Notes: a model not told the origin generated them from the letters alone. 64,000 nucleotides of DNA from Acholeplasmataceae bacterium UBA5769 (GCA_002418725.1 DIER01000016.1:1-64000), one strand, 5' to 3'; counted from the first letter of the stretch, positions 32,847-42,343 are shown. A program made the numbers and translations.

Positions 32847-33776
32847 ATGCAAGTTGTTGATTTAACTCCACGAGGTTATTGTCATGGCGTCTTAAACGCG
32901 CTAGCCATCGTGAAAAAAGTAATAAAAACTGAATCTTATCCAAGACCTATCTATGTGCTTGGTCAAATTGTTCATAATCAAAAAATAACGAAGGCCTTTA
33001 AGGAGTATGGTGTCATCTCACTCGATCAAAAGGGAAAATCTCGTTTAGAGATGCTCGAAAATATCACTTCAGGTACGGTAATATTTACCGCACATGGTGT
33101 CTCTGATCAAGTGATTGAACGCGCCAAAGAAAAAGGGCTTACCTTTTTAAACGCGACCTGCCGCGATGTCATCAAAGTACACCGTGCAGTCAAAGATAAA
33201 CTTCAAGAAGGCTATAAAGTCATCTATATTGGACATAGAAACCATCCAGAGCCCGAAGCAGTGCTCGCGATTTCGCGTGATATTTATTTTGTTGAAACCG
33301 AAAAAGATGCACTCCTTCTTCCACCACATCTGGTTGACGAAAAAATATTCGTCACCAATCAAACCACTTTATCACGTTATGATATCGATGATGTGTTAAA
33401 GATTATCGAAACCAAATACCCTCACTATCTTTTCGACAATGAAATTTGTCATGCGACAACCGTCAGACAAGATGCGGTGAAGGAACAAGAAAAAGTGGAT
33501 TTGATGCTTGTTGTCGGTGATCAAAAGAGTTCAAACTCAAACAAACTCGCTTACGTTGGCCAAAAAGCCAAAGATATCCCATCTTATCTCATTGGTGGTG
33601 TTGAAGACATTGATCTCTCATGGTTAAAAGGGATTTCAAGTGTTTCGGTGACCTCTGGAGCATCCACACCTACCATCGTGACTGAAGAAGTGATCAGGTT
33701 CCTAAAGAACTATAATGAAAATGACCCCAATACTTGGGATCATGAGACTAAGATTAACGTTGAAGACATTTTATGA
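32847..33776 (+). CDS. ispH: 4-hydroxy-3-methylbut-2-enyl diphosphate reductase
   Basis: Last step of the MEP isoprenoid pathway, forming IPP and DMAPP with a 4Fe-4S cluster. Cysteine ligands occur in GYCHGV, ATCRDV and NEICHATTVRQ; GHRNHPE and TSGASTP are also conserved. Start is the ATG at 32847, giving 309 residues. It converges on dinB with a 6-bp overlap of the two 3' ends. dxs lies 5 kb away, so both ends of the pathway are represented. Confidence 0.95.
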   Translation: MQVVDLTPRGYCHGVLNALAIVKKVIKTESYPRPIYVLGQIVHNQKITKAFKEYGVISLDQKGKSRLEMLENITSGTVIFTAHGVSDQVIERAKEKGLTFLNATCRDVIKVHRAVKDKLQEGYKVIYIGHRNHPEPEAVLAISRDIYFVETEKDALLLPPHLVDEKIFVTNQTTLSRYDIDDVLKIIETKYPHYLFDNEICHATTVRQDAVKEQEKVDLMLVVGDQKSSNSNKLAYVGQKAKDIPSYLIGGVEDIDLSWLKGISSVSVTSGASTPTIVTEEVIRFLKNYNENDPNTWDHETKINVEDIL

Positions 33777-34922
33777 TGTCTTTTTCTTTTCGATCGTTTG
33801 ATACATCTGTTCTTCCCTTTTGGTAAACGATTGATAGGTAAACAAATTGTAATCGATTTTTAAATCTTTCTTCTGCATGACAGCGTTCATAAAAACACCC
33901 ACTAATCGCAACGGTTCTTCATGATAGTTTTCCTCAAACAAAGCTTCAACCGCATCAAAAAACATCTCGTAAACATCGGTATGTTCAGCAAACGTAAAAC
34001 TGCGATTGATGGTATCAAAGTTTTCATCACGAAGTCTGATACCTACCGTTTTAGCTACCAACTCTTCTTTCACTAAACGTTCATGGGTATGTTCTAAAAT
34101 TTCCGTGATCACTTTAAAAATGGCATCACTGCTATTCATGTTGTAATTTAGCGTGGTTTCATTTGAAATCGATTTAGGAATCGCGTATCGTTTTGGATCA
34201 ATGAGATCTGAAGAACGTCCTAAAATGTGTTCTAAATAAGATTGATAACTCGGTTCACTCATGATGGTGAGAATTTTCTCCTTATGTTCGGTTTTGGTGA
34301 AATCGCCTATGGTGTGAATGCCGATGTTTTCTAATCGTGGATACGTTTTTTTACCAATCCCGAAACAAGAGGAAATGGGAAGTGGAAATAGTTTCGTAAC
34401 AATATCTTTTTTACGTAGTACGGTGATTCCTAAAGGTTTTTTCATATCCGATGCCATTTTAGCTAAAAACAAGGTTGATGCAATCCCAATCGAGCAGGGA
34501 AGTCCATGCTGTTGGAGTAAACCTTCTTGAATCTCTTTGGCAAGTTCTAAAGGATGTTTTTTTTGTGCAGCTTCAGTCATATCGACATACGCTTCATCAA
34601 TGGATCCTTCTAAGACAAGGTTGGAATACTTCTTTAGGAATTGAAAAAAGAGATTGGAATACTTTTGATAGAGATTAAACTGAAGTGGAACCACAATCAG
34701 TTTCGGATAAATCCGAAAAGCATCGTTAATGCTCATCGCAGAATGGATCCCTAATTTACGTGCTGGGTAAGATGCGGTTGAGACAACACCTCGTCTGGAG
34801 ATGGGATTTCCACCGACAACAAAAACCTTATCTTTGAGATGGGGTTCTTTGATCATGGCACAACTTGCAAAGAAGGCATTTAGATCGATATGAAAGATTA
34901 TTTTGACATCCTTTTTCATCAA
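33771..34922 (-). CDS. dinB: Y-family DNA polymerase IV
   Basis: Translesion polymerase of 383 residues. Catalytic carboxylates are in FHIDLNAFFAS and EGSIDEAYVDM, the steric-gate/fingers segment is SYPARKLGIHSAM, and SIGIASTLFLAKMASD and GIGKKTYPRLENIGI (helix-hairpin-helix) follow. No obvious beta-clamp peptide could be fixed at the C-terminus. No LexA-box-like palindrome was seen upstream. Confidence 0.93.
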   Translation of the reverse strand: MMKKDVKIIFHIDLNAFFASCAMIKEPHLKDKVFVVGGNPISRRGVVSTASYPARKLGIHSAMSINDAFRIYPKLIVVPLQFNLYQKYSNLFFQFLKKYSNLVLEGSIDEAYVDMTEAAQKKHPLELAKEIQEGLLQQHGLPCSIGIASTLFLAKMASDMKKPLGITVLRKKDIVTKLFPLPISSCFGIGKKTYPRLENIGIHTIGDFTKTEHKEKILTIMSEPSYQSYLEHILGRSSDLIDPKRYAIPKSISNETTLNYNMNSSDAIFKVITEILEHTHERLVKEELVAKTVGIRLRDENFDTINRSFTFAEHTDVYEMFFDAVEALFEENYHEEPLRLVGVFMNAVMQKKDLKIDYNLFTYQSFTKREEQMYQTIEKKKTS

Positions 34923-34985
34923 ATCTCTTCCTTTGAAAGCAATTTTCGTGTATAATGATACCGATGACTAAAACGAGGTGAAATC

Positions 34986-35150
34986 ATGGCTCAAAAAGTA
35001 AAAACACCAAAAAATGTTGAACCCAAAAAACATTATGTCGATCCCACTCAAACGTGGTGGGGAAAAACCGTTGTATGGATTATCGTCTTCGGTATGATTG
35101 GCTTAGTTGTTTTATCCTTTGTGCTTGCACTTGTTGCAGGTAACGCATAA
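34986..35150 (+). CDS. small single-TM protein (possibly DUF4044-like)
   Basis: A 54-residue protein in a divergent position between dinB and recN. The N-terminal half is basic and hydrophilic (MAQKVKTPKNVEPKKHY); the C-terminal half is one membrane helix starting after TQTWWGKTV. The ribosome site GAGGTGA and a TATAAT at 34951-34956 upstream, with a strong terminator right after the stop, argue that it is real. Similar tiny basic/TM proteins (DUF4044) occur in Firmicutes, but the match is by shape only. Confidence 0.7.
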   Translation: MAQKVKTPKNVEPKKHYVDPTQTWWGKTVVWIIVFGMIGLVVLSFVLALVAGNA

Positions 35151-35151
35151 G

Positions 35152-35170
35152 AAAAGCGAAAGCTTTTTTT
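35152..35170. terminator. terminator between the small TM gene and recN
   Basis: AAAAGC-GAAA-GCTTTT plus a run of T (to 35170). It follows the small gene directly and also overlaps the recN stop region on the other strand. Confidence 0.85.
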
Positions 35171-36818
35171 ATTTTTCTAAGAGCAATTTTGCTTGTTCTA
35201 TGGCGAAATGGGTTAACTTTTCGTCTGAAAGCATTAAGGCAACTTGCTCAATTCTTTCCATCTCTGTAAGCTTATGAATGCGTGTCACCATGCGTTCATT
35301 TTCTTTTTGTTTACGTATGCCGTAATGATGGGTTGCACGTGCAGCGACTTGCGGTAGATGGGTGATGACAATCAGTTGCATGGTTTGACTCAAAAACTTC
35401 ATCTTCTGTGCGACTTTCGATGCTGTTTTACCACTGATACCAATATCAATTTCATCCAATATCAACAAAGACAATTGATTGGCTTTTGCATAGATGGCTT
35501 TGAGTGCAAACATGAATCTGGCACGTTCACCACCGGATGCAACTTTTGATAAAGGTTTCACAGGTTCTCCTTCGTTTAATGAAATGAAAAAATCAAGACT
35601 ATCCAGTCCTGTTTCTTGAAGAGATGATTCTGCATTTAATATGTCATCAAAGACGATATCAAAAGAAGCTTTTTCTAAATCTAAATCTTTAAGTTCGACT
35701 AAGACTTCTGAAGCCAACTTCTTCGCGAGTTTCTTTCGATAATCAGATAACTTTAACCCTTGATCAAAAGCTTTCTTAAAGCACGCATCGACTTCTTTTT
35801 TAGAAGTTTCTAAATAGTGGTCATAATCTGTAATCAGTAGAAGTTCTTCTTCAACTTCTTTTAAATAAAGGATCAATTCATTGATCGTTTTTTGATATTT
35901 CGTTTCAATTTTAACGAGTTCATAACTTCTTTCTTGCATCTGATTGAATTCATCTTCATCAAAATCAAGCGATTCAATTTGTTGATACATCAGACTCTTG
36001 ACATCGTCTAAATTATAGTAACTTTCCGTGAGTCTATCTGCCATCTCTTGATAAGAAGGATCTAAATGTGCGATTTTCTCCATATATTTCGCTGCATCAT
36101 AAATGGTATCAATTGAAAAAATATCAGACTCAAGCGCTTGATACCCTGATTTTAAGGAGCTCATGATTTTATCATAGTTTTTGAGTTTTGCAATTTTTTC
36201 GTCCAAATGCACTTTTTCATCAACCGTTAAGTTAAAAGCTTTCAGTTCTTCTAATTGATATTCTAAAAATGATTTCTTTTCAATCGATTGATGTTTCTTC
36301 TCTTTTAACGACTCGTGGTGTTTCTTCTTTGCAAGATAATCAGATCTTAAAAGAAGATACTGGTTTTTGAGTTCATCAATCTTTTTTATATCCACTTGAT
36401 CAATCAATTCCAAATAATAAGATTTATCAAACAAACTCATGGTTTCGGTTTGTGAATGAATCGAACCCAGTGCAGTCATGACTTCTTTAATGCGAGAAAG
36501 TGTGGTCACTTCACCATTGATTTTCATCAAATGACGACCTTCCTTGTCGATATCTCTTTCCACTTCAATAACCTCTGGAAGACTTAAAGATGCTTGTTTA
36601 TCCCTAGATAAGACAAAAACACCTTTTACATGCGCCTTTTGTTCCCCATAGCGAATCATCGTCGCGTCAGAACGTTTTCCAAAAAGGAGTTGAAGCGATT
36701 CTAAAATAATGGATTTCCCTGCGCCAGTCTCACCCGTTAAGGCTGACATACCAGAAAGGAAATCCATATCGAGATCATCGATTAAGGCGAAGTTTTGAAC
36801 GTGCAAATGTTTTAGCAT
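35169..36818 (-). CDS. recN: DNA repair protein RecN
   Basis: SMC-like ATPase acting early in double-strand-break repair. Length 549 is usual. N-terminal LHVQNFALIDDLDMDF and Walker A GETGAGKSII, a central coiled coil of about 300 residues, then the signature KVASGGERARFMFALK, Walker B LLILDEIDIGISG and the THLPQVAARATHHY switch region. It overlaps tlyA by 7 bp. In Bacillus argR (ahrC) lies between tlyA and recN; here it is absent. Confidence 0.96.
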   Translation of the reverse strand: MLKHLHVQNFALIDDLDMDFLSGMSALTGETGAGKSIILESLQLLFGKRSDATMIRYGEQKAHVKGVFVLSRDKQASLSLPEVIEVERDIDKEGRHLMKINGEVTTLSRIKEVMTALGSIHSQTETMSLFDKSYYLELIDQVDIKKIDELKNQYLLLRSDYLAKKKHHESLKEKKHQSIEKKSFLEYQLEELKAFNLTVDEKVHLDEKIAKLKNYDKIMSSLKSGYQALESDIFSIDTIYDAAKYMEKIAHLDPSYQEMADRLTESYYNLDDVKSLMYQQIESLDFDEDEFNQMQERSYELVKIETKYQKTINELILYLKEVEEELLLITDYDHYLETSKKEVDACFKKAFDQGLKLSDYRKKLAKKLASEVLVELKDLDLEKASFDIVFDDILNAESSLQETGLDSLDFFISLNEGEPVKPLSKVASGGERARFMFALKAIYAKANQLSLLILDEIDIGISGKTASKVAQKMKFLSQTMQLIVITHLPQVAARATHHYGIRKQKENERMVTRIHKLTEMERIEQVALMLSDEKLTHFAIEQAKLLLEK

Positions 36819-37552
36819 AAAACACCTCGAATTAAGCTTGGAATATGTTCTTCGTTCGGTTTATTTTTTACATAAAGGATGTATTCTTGATTACCCATTT
36901 TCCCTTTAAGATGAGACTTTTTTAAACCAGCAATAGAAAACCCAAGTTTTCTCGTCTCTTCCAGGACATGATACAAGATTTTTTCATGTTTCTTCATGTC
37001 TTTTAAGACACCTTGTTTAAAATGGATAGGACCTGCTTCATATTGTGGCTTGATTAAGATGACCATTTCACCTGAAAAACCCTTGAAATGGGCTAAAATC
37101 GGTAAAACAGAGGTAAATGATACATCAATGGTTACCATATCTGCAAAAGGTAGTTCAACATCTAAGATATTGGTCTTTTCATAAAGTGAAATCTTCGGAT
37201 GCCCGCGAAGCGATGAGTCGAGTTGTTGGTCTCCGACATCGTAGGCGAAAACGTGCTTGATGCCTGCTTTGAGTGCGCAATCGGTAAACCCACCGGTCGA
37301 TGAGCCCACATCAATCATTATTTTATCAGTTAGATATAGGTTGAAATCAAGTATCGCACCCATCAACTTTTCACCTGCACGACTCACAAAACGTGATATT
37401 TCTAGCATATTGATATGAGGATTTGTCACCTCAAGTCCTGCCTTGGTAGCAATCTCTCCATCGACTTCGACTAATCCTCTTTTGATCAGATCAGCGGCTT
37501 GGCTTCTGGTTTTAACGAAACCCTGTTCAACCAAAAAAAGATCAAGTCTCAT
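36812..37552 (-). CDS. tlyA: TlyA-family rRNA (cytidine-2'-O)-methyltransferase
   Basis: This 246-residue protein has an N-terminal S4 RNA-binding domain (MRLDLFLVEQGFVKTRSQA) and an FtsJ-like methyltransferase domain with DVGSSTGGFTDCALKAG as the SAM-binding loop, followed by the Asp of TIDVSF and the Lys of ILIKPQYEAG. In mycobacteria TlyA methylates 16S and 23S rRNA; the haemolysin label in databases is historical. It overlaps dxs by 11 bp and recN by 7 bp. Confidence 0.92.
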   Translation of the reverse strand: MRLDLFLVEQGFVKTRSQAADLIKRGLVEVDGEIATKAGLEVTNPHINMLEISRFVSRAGEKLMGAILDFNLYLTDKIMIDVGSSTGGFTDCALKAGIKHVFAYDVGDQQLDSSLRGHPKISLYEKTNILDVELPFADMVTIDVSFTSVLPILAHFKGFSGEMVILIKPQYEAGPIHFKQGVLKDMKKHEKILYHVLEETRKLGFSIAGLKKSHLKGKMGNQEYILYVKNKPNEEHIPSLIRGVLC

Positions 37553-39374
37553 GGATCAATTCACCCACTTTTTCTTTCACTGCATTCAAATCCATATGAA
37601 GTATGGTGAGCATATCTTGATAATGTCCATGATCGACAATCTTATCGGTAATAGACATCGATGTGATGGTGTTTTTGTAGTGGTGTTTAGCCATAAAACT
37701 TAAGATTTGCGGATAGAGTGAACCAGTATTCGCAGCTTCTTCATAGACTAAAACAGATTTACCTATCTTTAAAACCTCGTGAAGCATGGCTTCATCAAGG
37801 GGTTTAATAAATCTTGCGTTCACTACACATGCATCGATAACCATCTCATCTGCAGCACGGAGCATCAAATCCAGACTTGGTCCATAAGAGATCATGACAA
37901 CCTCTTTTCCTTCACGTAGTTTTGTCCAAGTCGGTTTTATGTGATCATATTGGATGACATCTTTTTCTTTATCAAAAAGAACAGTCCCTCTCGGGTATCT
38001 CATCACGAAAGGATGTTGCTGCAAGAAAAAGCCATAATAAAGGAGATCTGCAGCTTCTTTTGCATCATATGGCATGGTAATCACCATGTTTGGCATTAAA
38101 TAAAACATCGAAAGATCGTATAAGCCTTGATGTGTGGAACCATCTTCTCCAACGATACCAGCACGGTCAACTCCAAAAACCACATGGTGGTTGCTTCTAG
38201 AAATATCATTTAAGATTTGATCGAATGCACGCTGTGCAAACGTCGCGTAAAGAGGTAGAAAAACCTTGATACCTTGATGTGCGAGCATCGCTGACATCGT
38301 GGCTGCATGTTCTTCTGCAATACCCACATCTATATAACGATCTGGAAAGAGCTTTGCAAACTTCGAAAATGAGGTACCAACTTCCATCGCAGGCATCACC
38401 ACAAAGGTTTGATCGACTTCTTGAAGTTTAATCATCACTTCACTGATCATCTCACTCCAGCTGATACCCTTTTTAATGCCATTTGATGGTTTAGATACAC
38501 CGTGGTAAGTTCCCACTTTATCATTTTCTGCTTCGATGTGTCCTTTACCTTTTTCTGTAATGATGTGGAGTACAACTGATTTTTTAACTTTCTTAATGCG
38601 TTCAAGATTATAGATCAAACTCTTCAAATCGTGGCCATCAATCGGTCCAATATACATATAGCCAAGATCTTCAAAGATATTCTGACGTTGAAAAAACCCT
38701 CTTAGACCTCGTTTGACACGGCTGAGAAAACCCATCATAAAGCGCGGTAAAACTTTCGCCCAGATGCGTTTCCATCGCATGAACAAACGCATGGAACGAA
38801 ATTTCGTGAGCGCTTTAGAAATCGAACCCACACTTTTGGAAATACTCATTTCGTTATCGTTTAAAATAATGATGCCTTTAAGTGAAGGATCAGAACCGAT
38901 CAAATTGAGTGCTTCAAAAGCCATCCCATTGGTAATGGACGCATCCCCGATGACTGCAATCCCATCACCAGTCTCGCCTTTCAACTTTTTCGCTAAAAGT
39001 GCACCATGAAGTGCGGAAAGCGCAGTCCCAGCATGACCAGACTCCCACTGATCGTGTATCGATTCCTCATAATTAATGTAACCAGAAAGACCATTTGTTT
39101 GACGCAGTGTGTCAAACATAGCTGCTCTACCTGTTAATATTTTATGTGTATACGCTTGATGTCCTACATCATAAATCATGACATCCTTAGGGCTTTCAAA
39201 AACGGTGTGAAGTGCCATGATCAGTTCAACAGTACCTAAATTTGAACTCAAATGTCCCCCAGTTTTCGTAATGGATTCAATTAAAAAAGCACGAATATCT
39301 TCCGCGAGCTTTTCTAATTCTTTTGGCTTCATGTGTTTCATGATTTGGGGATCTTTGATGTCAGTTAGGTTCAT
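37542..39374 (-). CDS. dxs: 1-deoxy-D-xylulose-5-phosphate synthase
   Basis: Thiamine-diphosphate enzyme that starts the MEP pathway from pyruvate and glyceraldehyde 3-phosphate. The 610 residues contain HLSSNLGTVEL, YDVGHQAYTHKILTGR, the TPP-binding IGDASITNGMAFEALN (GDA where GDG is usual), DVGIAEEHAATMSAMLA with the catalytic Glu, and DRAGIVGEDGSTHQG. Linked to xseB at 2 bp; the prenyl-transferase gene ispA, often between them, is missing. Confidence 0.95.
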   Translation of the reverse strand: MNLTDIKDPQIMKHMKPKELEKLAEDIRAFLIESITKTGGHLSSNLGTVELIMALHTVFESPKDVMIYDVGHQAYTHKILTGRAAMFDTLRQTNGLSGYINYEESIHDQWESGHAGTALSALHGALLAKKLKGETGDGIAVIGDASITNGMAFEALNLIGSDPSLKGIIILNDNEMSISKSVGSISKALTKFRSMRLFMRWKRIWAKVLPRFMMGFLSRVKRGLRGFFQRQNIFEDLGYMYIGPIDGHDLKSLIYNLERIKKVKKSVVLHIITEKGKGHIEAENDKVGTYHGVSKPSNGIKKGISWSEMISEVMIKLQEVDQTFVVMPAMEVGTSFSKFAKLFPDRYIDVGIAEEHAATMSAMLAHQGIKVFLPLYATFAQRAFDQILNDISRSNHHVVFGVDRAGIVGEDGSTHQGLYDLSMFYLMPNMVITMPYDAKEAADLLYYGFFLQQHPFVMRYPRGTVLFDKEKDVIQYDHIKPTWTKLREGKEVVMISYGPSLDLMLRAADEMVIDACVVNARFIKPLDEAMLHEVLKIGKSVLVYEEAANTGSLYPQILSFMAKHHYKNTITSMSITDKIVDHGHYQDMLTILHMDLNAVKEKVGELIHET

Positions 39375-39376
39375 GA

Positions 39377-39559
39377 TTATTTAATGTCCTTCACCACAAG
39401 TTTTTCTGCTTCTTCAAGCATTTGGTAACATGATTTAGATAACTCAAGTCCGAGTTGATATTTCTTGACAGCTTCATCCAAAGGAATATCTTTGTTTTCA
39501 AGGTCTTTAACAACTGATTCAAGTTCTTTTAGTAAGGCTTCAAAGGATTTCTTTTCCAT
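39377..39559 (-). CDS. xseB: exodeoxyribonuclease VII small subunit
   Basis: A 60-residue helical protein with the family pattern SFEALLKELESVVKDLENKD followed by LDEAVKKYQLGLELSKSC. It forms the small subunit that assembles on XseA. Its 3-bp distance from xseA and similar spacing to dxs place it inside one operon. Confidence 0.93.
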   Translation of the reverse strand: MEKKSFEALLKELESVVKDLENKDIPLDEAVKKYQLGLELSKSCYQMLEEAEKLVVKDIK

Positions 39560-39562
39560 CGT

Positions 39563-40924
39563 TTACTTCTCCTTTAGTTCTTTAATTTCTGCAACTGCAT
39601 AACCATCTTTTAAGCGCAGTTCGATGTCTTCATGCAGTTTTATTTGTTTAATTGATGTGATCACTTTTTGGTTTTTAGAGATCACTGCAAATCCTTTTTC
39701 CATAACGGAAAGTGGATTAAGTGTTTCAAGTTTCGCCCGGTAAAGTTCGAATTTAGAGGCTTTGCCATCAAACATGGTATGAAGTGCCCTGTTTAGACGA
39801 ATGGTCATCTGATCATTCATTTCACGGTAACGTTTAATACCATCCAAAGGACTTTTCATCATGTCTTGTAATTTGCCAACCTGATACCTTTTTACCTCAA
39901 GTATATAAAGCATGTTTTTGTCTAAATTCAAGCGATGCCTATCTAAGGTTTCATGGAGTTGGGTAAGCTTGACTTCAGGAGACAATCTTTCAAGACGTTG
40001 GTCAAGATAGAGAAGTTCTGTTTTTCTTGTGCCAAATACTTGTGATAAGCGGTAGGTAAGTTGTGTTTCAAACTCGTTTAATTTATCGATTAAATCTGTC
40101 TTATTGGGGGTTGCAAGCTCAGCTGCTGCTGTAGGTGTTGGTGCCCTTAAGTCTGAAACAAAATCTGAAATCGTAAAATCGGTTTCGTGTCCAATCGCTG
40201 TTATGATTGGAATCTCTGAGTTAAAAATTGCATCAATCACTGGCATTTCATTAAATGACCATAAGTCTTCAATAGAACCGCCACCTCTTCCAACGATTAA
40301 TACATCTGCTGTTTTCAGTTGATTGGCATATAAAATTTGATTTCTAATGCTATCGGCACTTCCTGGTCCTTGCACAAGTGCACTATAGAGATGCACTTCT
40401 ACCAAAGGATATCTTCTTTGGACGGTGTTGATGATGTCTTGAATCACCGCACCTGTGGGTGAGGTGATCACACCAATCACTTTTGGATAGGAAGGAATCT
40501 TTCGTTTATGCTCAAGTTTAAAATACCCTTTTTCTTCAAGTTCTTTTTTTAAGGCTTCATACTTCTGATAAAGTTCACCAATACCATCAAGACTCATCGA
40601 TGATACTTGAATGGAATATGTACCAGAAGGTTCATATAAAGAAATTCGTCCTTGTATTAAAACGTGATCACCTTCTTTTGGTGAAAAGATGAGCTTATCA
40701 GCATCCCTTGCAAACATAATCGCAGAAATACTCGCAACTTCATCCTTCAAGGTGAAATAAAGGTGCCCTCTCGAATGACGCTTAAAATTGGAGATTTCAC
40801 CCTTGATTAAAATAGAAACAAGGTGTTTGTCACCTTCAAGTTTCATTTTGATATATTTTGTTAAAGCGCTAACGGTCAAATATTGGCGTTCAACGCTTGC
40901 TACTTTGTCATCCAAAGACATCAT
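39563..40924 (-). CDS. xseA: exodeoxyribonuclease VII large subunit
   Basis: Single-strand exonuclease subunit of 453 residues. An N-terminal OB domain (VSALTKYIKMKLE, KGEISNFKRHSRGHLYFTLKD) precedes the catalytic core with VIGVITSPTGAVIQDI, DVLIVGRGGGSIEDLWSFNE and AIGHETDFTISDFVSDLRAPTP, then a long coiled-coil region. It overlaps nusB by 4 bp. folD, usual between nusB and xseA in Bacillus, is absent. Confidence 0.96.
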   Translation of the reverse strand: MMSLDDKVASVERQYLTVSALTKYIKMKLEGDKHLVSILIKGEISNFKRHSRGHLYFTLKDEVASISAIMFARDADKLIFSPKEGDHVLIQGRISLYEPSGTYSIQVSSMSLDGIGELYQKYEALKKELEEKGYFKLEHKRKIPSYPKVIGVITSPTGAVIQDIINTVQRRYPLVEVHLYSALVQGPGSADSIRNQILYANQLKTADVLIVGRGGGSIEDLWSFNEMPVIDAIFNSEIPIITAIGHETDFTISDFVSDLRAPTPTAAAELATPNKTDLIDKLNEFETQLTYRLSQVFGTRKTELLYLDQRLERLSPEVKLTQLHETLDRHRLNLDKNMLYILEVKRYQVGKLQDMMKSPLDGIKRYREMNDQMTIRLNRALHTMFDGKASKFELYRAKLETLNPLSVMEKGFAVISKNQKVITSIKQIKLHEDIELRLKDGYAVAEIKELKEK

Positions 40925-41313
40925 CCCTTAAGTGTTTTTGCGATGTTATCCAGCAAACGATTGGTGAACTTATGCTGTTTTTCATCATCAAGATTACTGT
41001 ATATCTTTGTCAGTTCAACGGCTTCGTTAATCACGATTTGCTTTTCAATATCTGTATATTTCAGTTCATAAACAGCTAATCTAATGATGGCACGATCCAC
41101 ATAATTAAGCCGGTATAAACTGTAATCAAATAAATGCTTTTCAATCACAGCATCAATCTCTTTCATCTCATCCATGATGGCATGATACATAGCTTCAACG
41201 CCTTCATACTCAAAAGATGGGATAAAAGGGAATCCTTCACTTTGATATAAATCGTATTGATAGAGCTGATGCATCAACTCTGTTCTTAATTGTCTTCTAC
41301 TCAGTTGGTTCAT
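40921..41313 (-). CDS. nusB: transcription antitermination factor NusB
   Basis: A 130-residue all-helical protein binding boxA RNA with S10. It opens with RRQLRTELMHQLYQYDLY and has the conserved VDRAIIRLAVYEL and VINEAVELTKIYSNLDDEKQHKFTNRLLDNI segments. It is the first gene of the nusB-xseA-xseB-dxs-tlyA-recN block, with its own extended -10 promoter. Confidence 0.95.
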   Translation of the reverse strand: MNQLSRRQLRTELMHQLYQYDLYQSEGFPFIPSFEYEGVEAMYHAIMDEMKEIDAVIEKHLFDYSLYRLNYVDRAIIRLAVYELKYTDIEKQIVINEAVELTKIYSNLDDEKQHKFTNRLLDNIAKTLKG

Positions 41314-41331
41314 ATTTTCTACCTCATGAAG

Positions 41332-41340
41332 ATTGTATCA
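41332..41340 (-). promoter_or_regulatory. extended -10 promoter of the nusB operon
   Basis: Minus-strand TGATACAAT preceded by a T/A-rich tract. The -35 is poor. Located 19 bp before the nusB start codon. Confidence 0.5.
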
Positions 41341-41486
41341 TATTTTTATTAAAAATAAAAAGAAGAGTTGTCGCGTTTATCTGTTTTTTGAATCAGGCAG
41401 ATGATACCTCATTTTTTATCAAAAAAAGACGAACTTCATATGCACTCGATAAAATAAGCATACCCTCACAATTTTTGATTCATTCA

Positions 41487-41495
41487 TGTTATACT
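41487..41495 (+). promoter_or_regulatory. extended -10 promoter of the 157-residue membrane protein
   Basis: TGTTATACT (TGn plus TATACT), 33 bp before the start codon at 41528. Confidence 0.5.
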
Positions 41496-41527
41496 TAAAA
41501 TATACAACAAAGTAAAGGATGTTTATC

Positions 41528-42001
41528 ATGTTTAATGAAGCTATCAAACTACAAGCTACCAAAAAGTACGTGATTCAAGGTTCACTTTTTTTCTTAACGT
41601 TTATGTTGATTTATTTCATCGTAGATTCACTCAATATGTCTTATAAAGACATGCAAGAAACCTATGGTTTATTCTTAGTGATCGTGAACATCACAACAAA
41701 CGTGCTTATGTCTTTCTTATCTGCTTTTTTAATGAATCTATCAACCGCGATGGCTACCTTAAAAGGGAAGGAAGGTAAGGCCCAGTCATTCGGCTTCTTT
41801 TCAGTTCTTTTCGGTATTTTAACTTATGGATGTACATCTTGTGTGATTGCCTTCTTTGCATCTGTTGGCATCGCATTTTCGGTAGCTGTACTACCGCTTG
41901 CAGGTCTACCCTATAAACTTATTTCACTTTTACTCATCGTGATTGGCTTATTTTGGATAAGACGAGAACTCAATCATGGAACATGTCAAGTCAAGGCTTG
42001 A
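41528..42001 (+). CDS. hypothetical membrane protein with a membrane C-x-x-C
   Basis: About 157 residues with four hydrophobic helices. The third begins with a GILTYGCTSCVIAFFASVG segment, so a Cys pair lies at the membrane face, as in some metal or thiol carriers; I cannot assign a family. A lone third Cys is near the C-terminus (NHGTCQVKA). Start is the ATG at 41528 with AAAGGAT 7 nt before; an in-frame ATG at 41519 overlaps that ribosome site. The terminator overlaps its stop codon. Confidence 0.7.
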   Translation: MFNEAIKLQATKKYVIQGSLFFLTFMLIYFIVDSLNMSYKDMQETYGLFLVIVNITTNVLMSFLSAFLMNLSTAMATLKGKEGKAQSFGFFSVLFGILTYGCTSCVIAFFASVGIAFSVAVLPLAGLPYKLISLLLIVIGLFWIRRELNHGTCQVKA

Positions 42002-42010
42002 CTTTTTTTT
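41988..42010 (+). terminator. terminator of the 157-residue membrane protein gene
   Basis: AAGTCAA-GGC-TTGACTT followed by a run of T. The stop codon TGA lies within the second arm. Confidence 0.88.
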
Positions 42011-42048
42011 CGCCGAAGCATAAGATTAAAATGTAGGTGAGAGAAAGT

Positions 42049-42315
42049 GTGAGAGAGATGGAAAAAAGAGTCTTTATGCATTCAGAATTTGCAAAAGAAG
42101 ACATGCGCAAAATGCGAGATGAGTATTTCAGACATATGCATAGTCACCGGATAAACATTGAAAATGAAGTGAAGCTATTCACCGATAAAAATGCGATGGT
42201 GACCTATGTGAATCAGTTAACCGGTATTGAGAATGTTGAAATCTTCAAAATCGAAGATAACCTTTATAAGGTTTTAGTTTCAAGAAGAAAAGGAACACCT
42301 AACCAAGAAACCTAA
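42049..42315 (+). CDS. small hypothetical protein
   Basis: Unrecognised soluble protein of about 88 residues, highly charged and Met/His-rich at the N-terminus (KRVFMHSEFAKEDMRKMRDE), then a short strand-helix-strand pattern (VTYVNQLTGIENVEIFKIEDNLYKVLVSRR). The GTG at 42049 has AGGTGAG 7 nt upstream; an ATG start at 42058 is also possible. A strong terminator follows. Confidence 0.65.
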   Translation: MREMEKRVFMHSEFAKEDMRKMRDEYFRHMHSHRINIENEVKLFTDKNAMVTYVNQLTGIENVEIFKIEDNLYKVLVSRRKGTPNQET

Positions 42316-42343
42316 AATGTAACAAGTAACATTCACCTACAGA

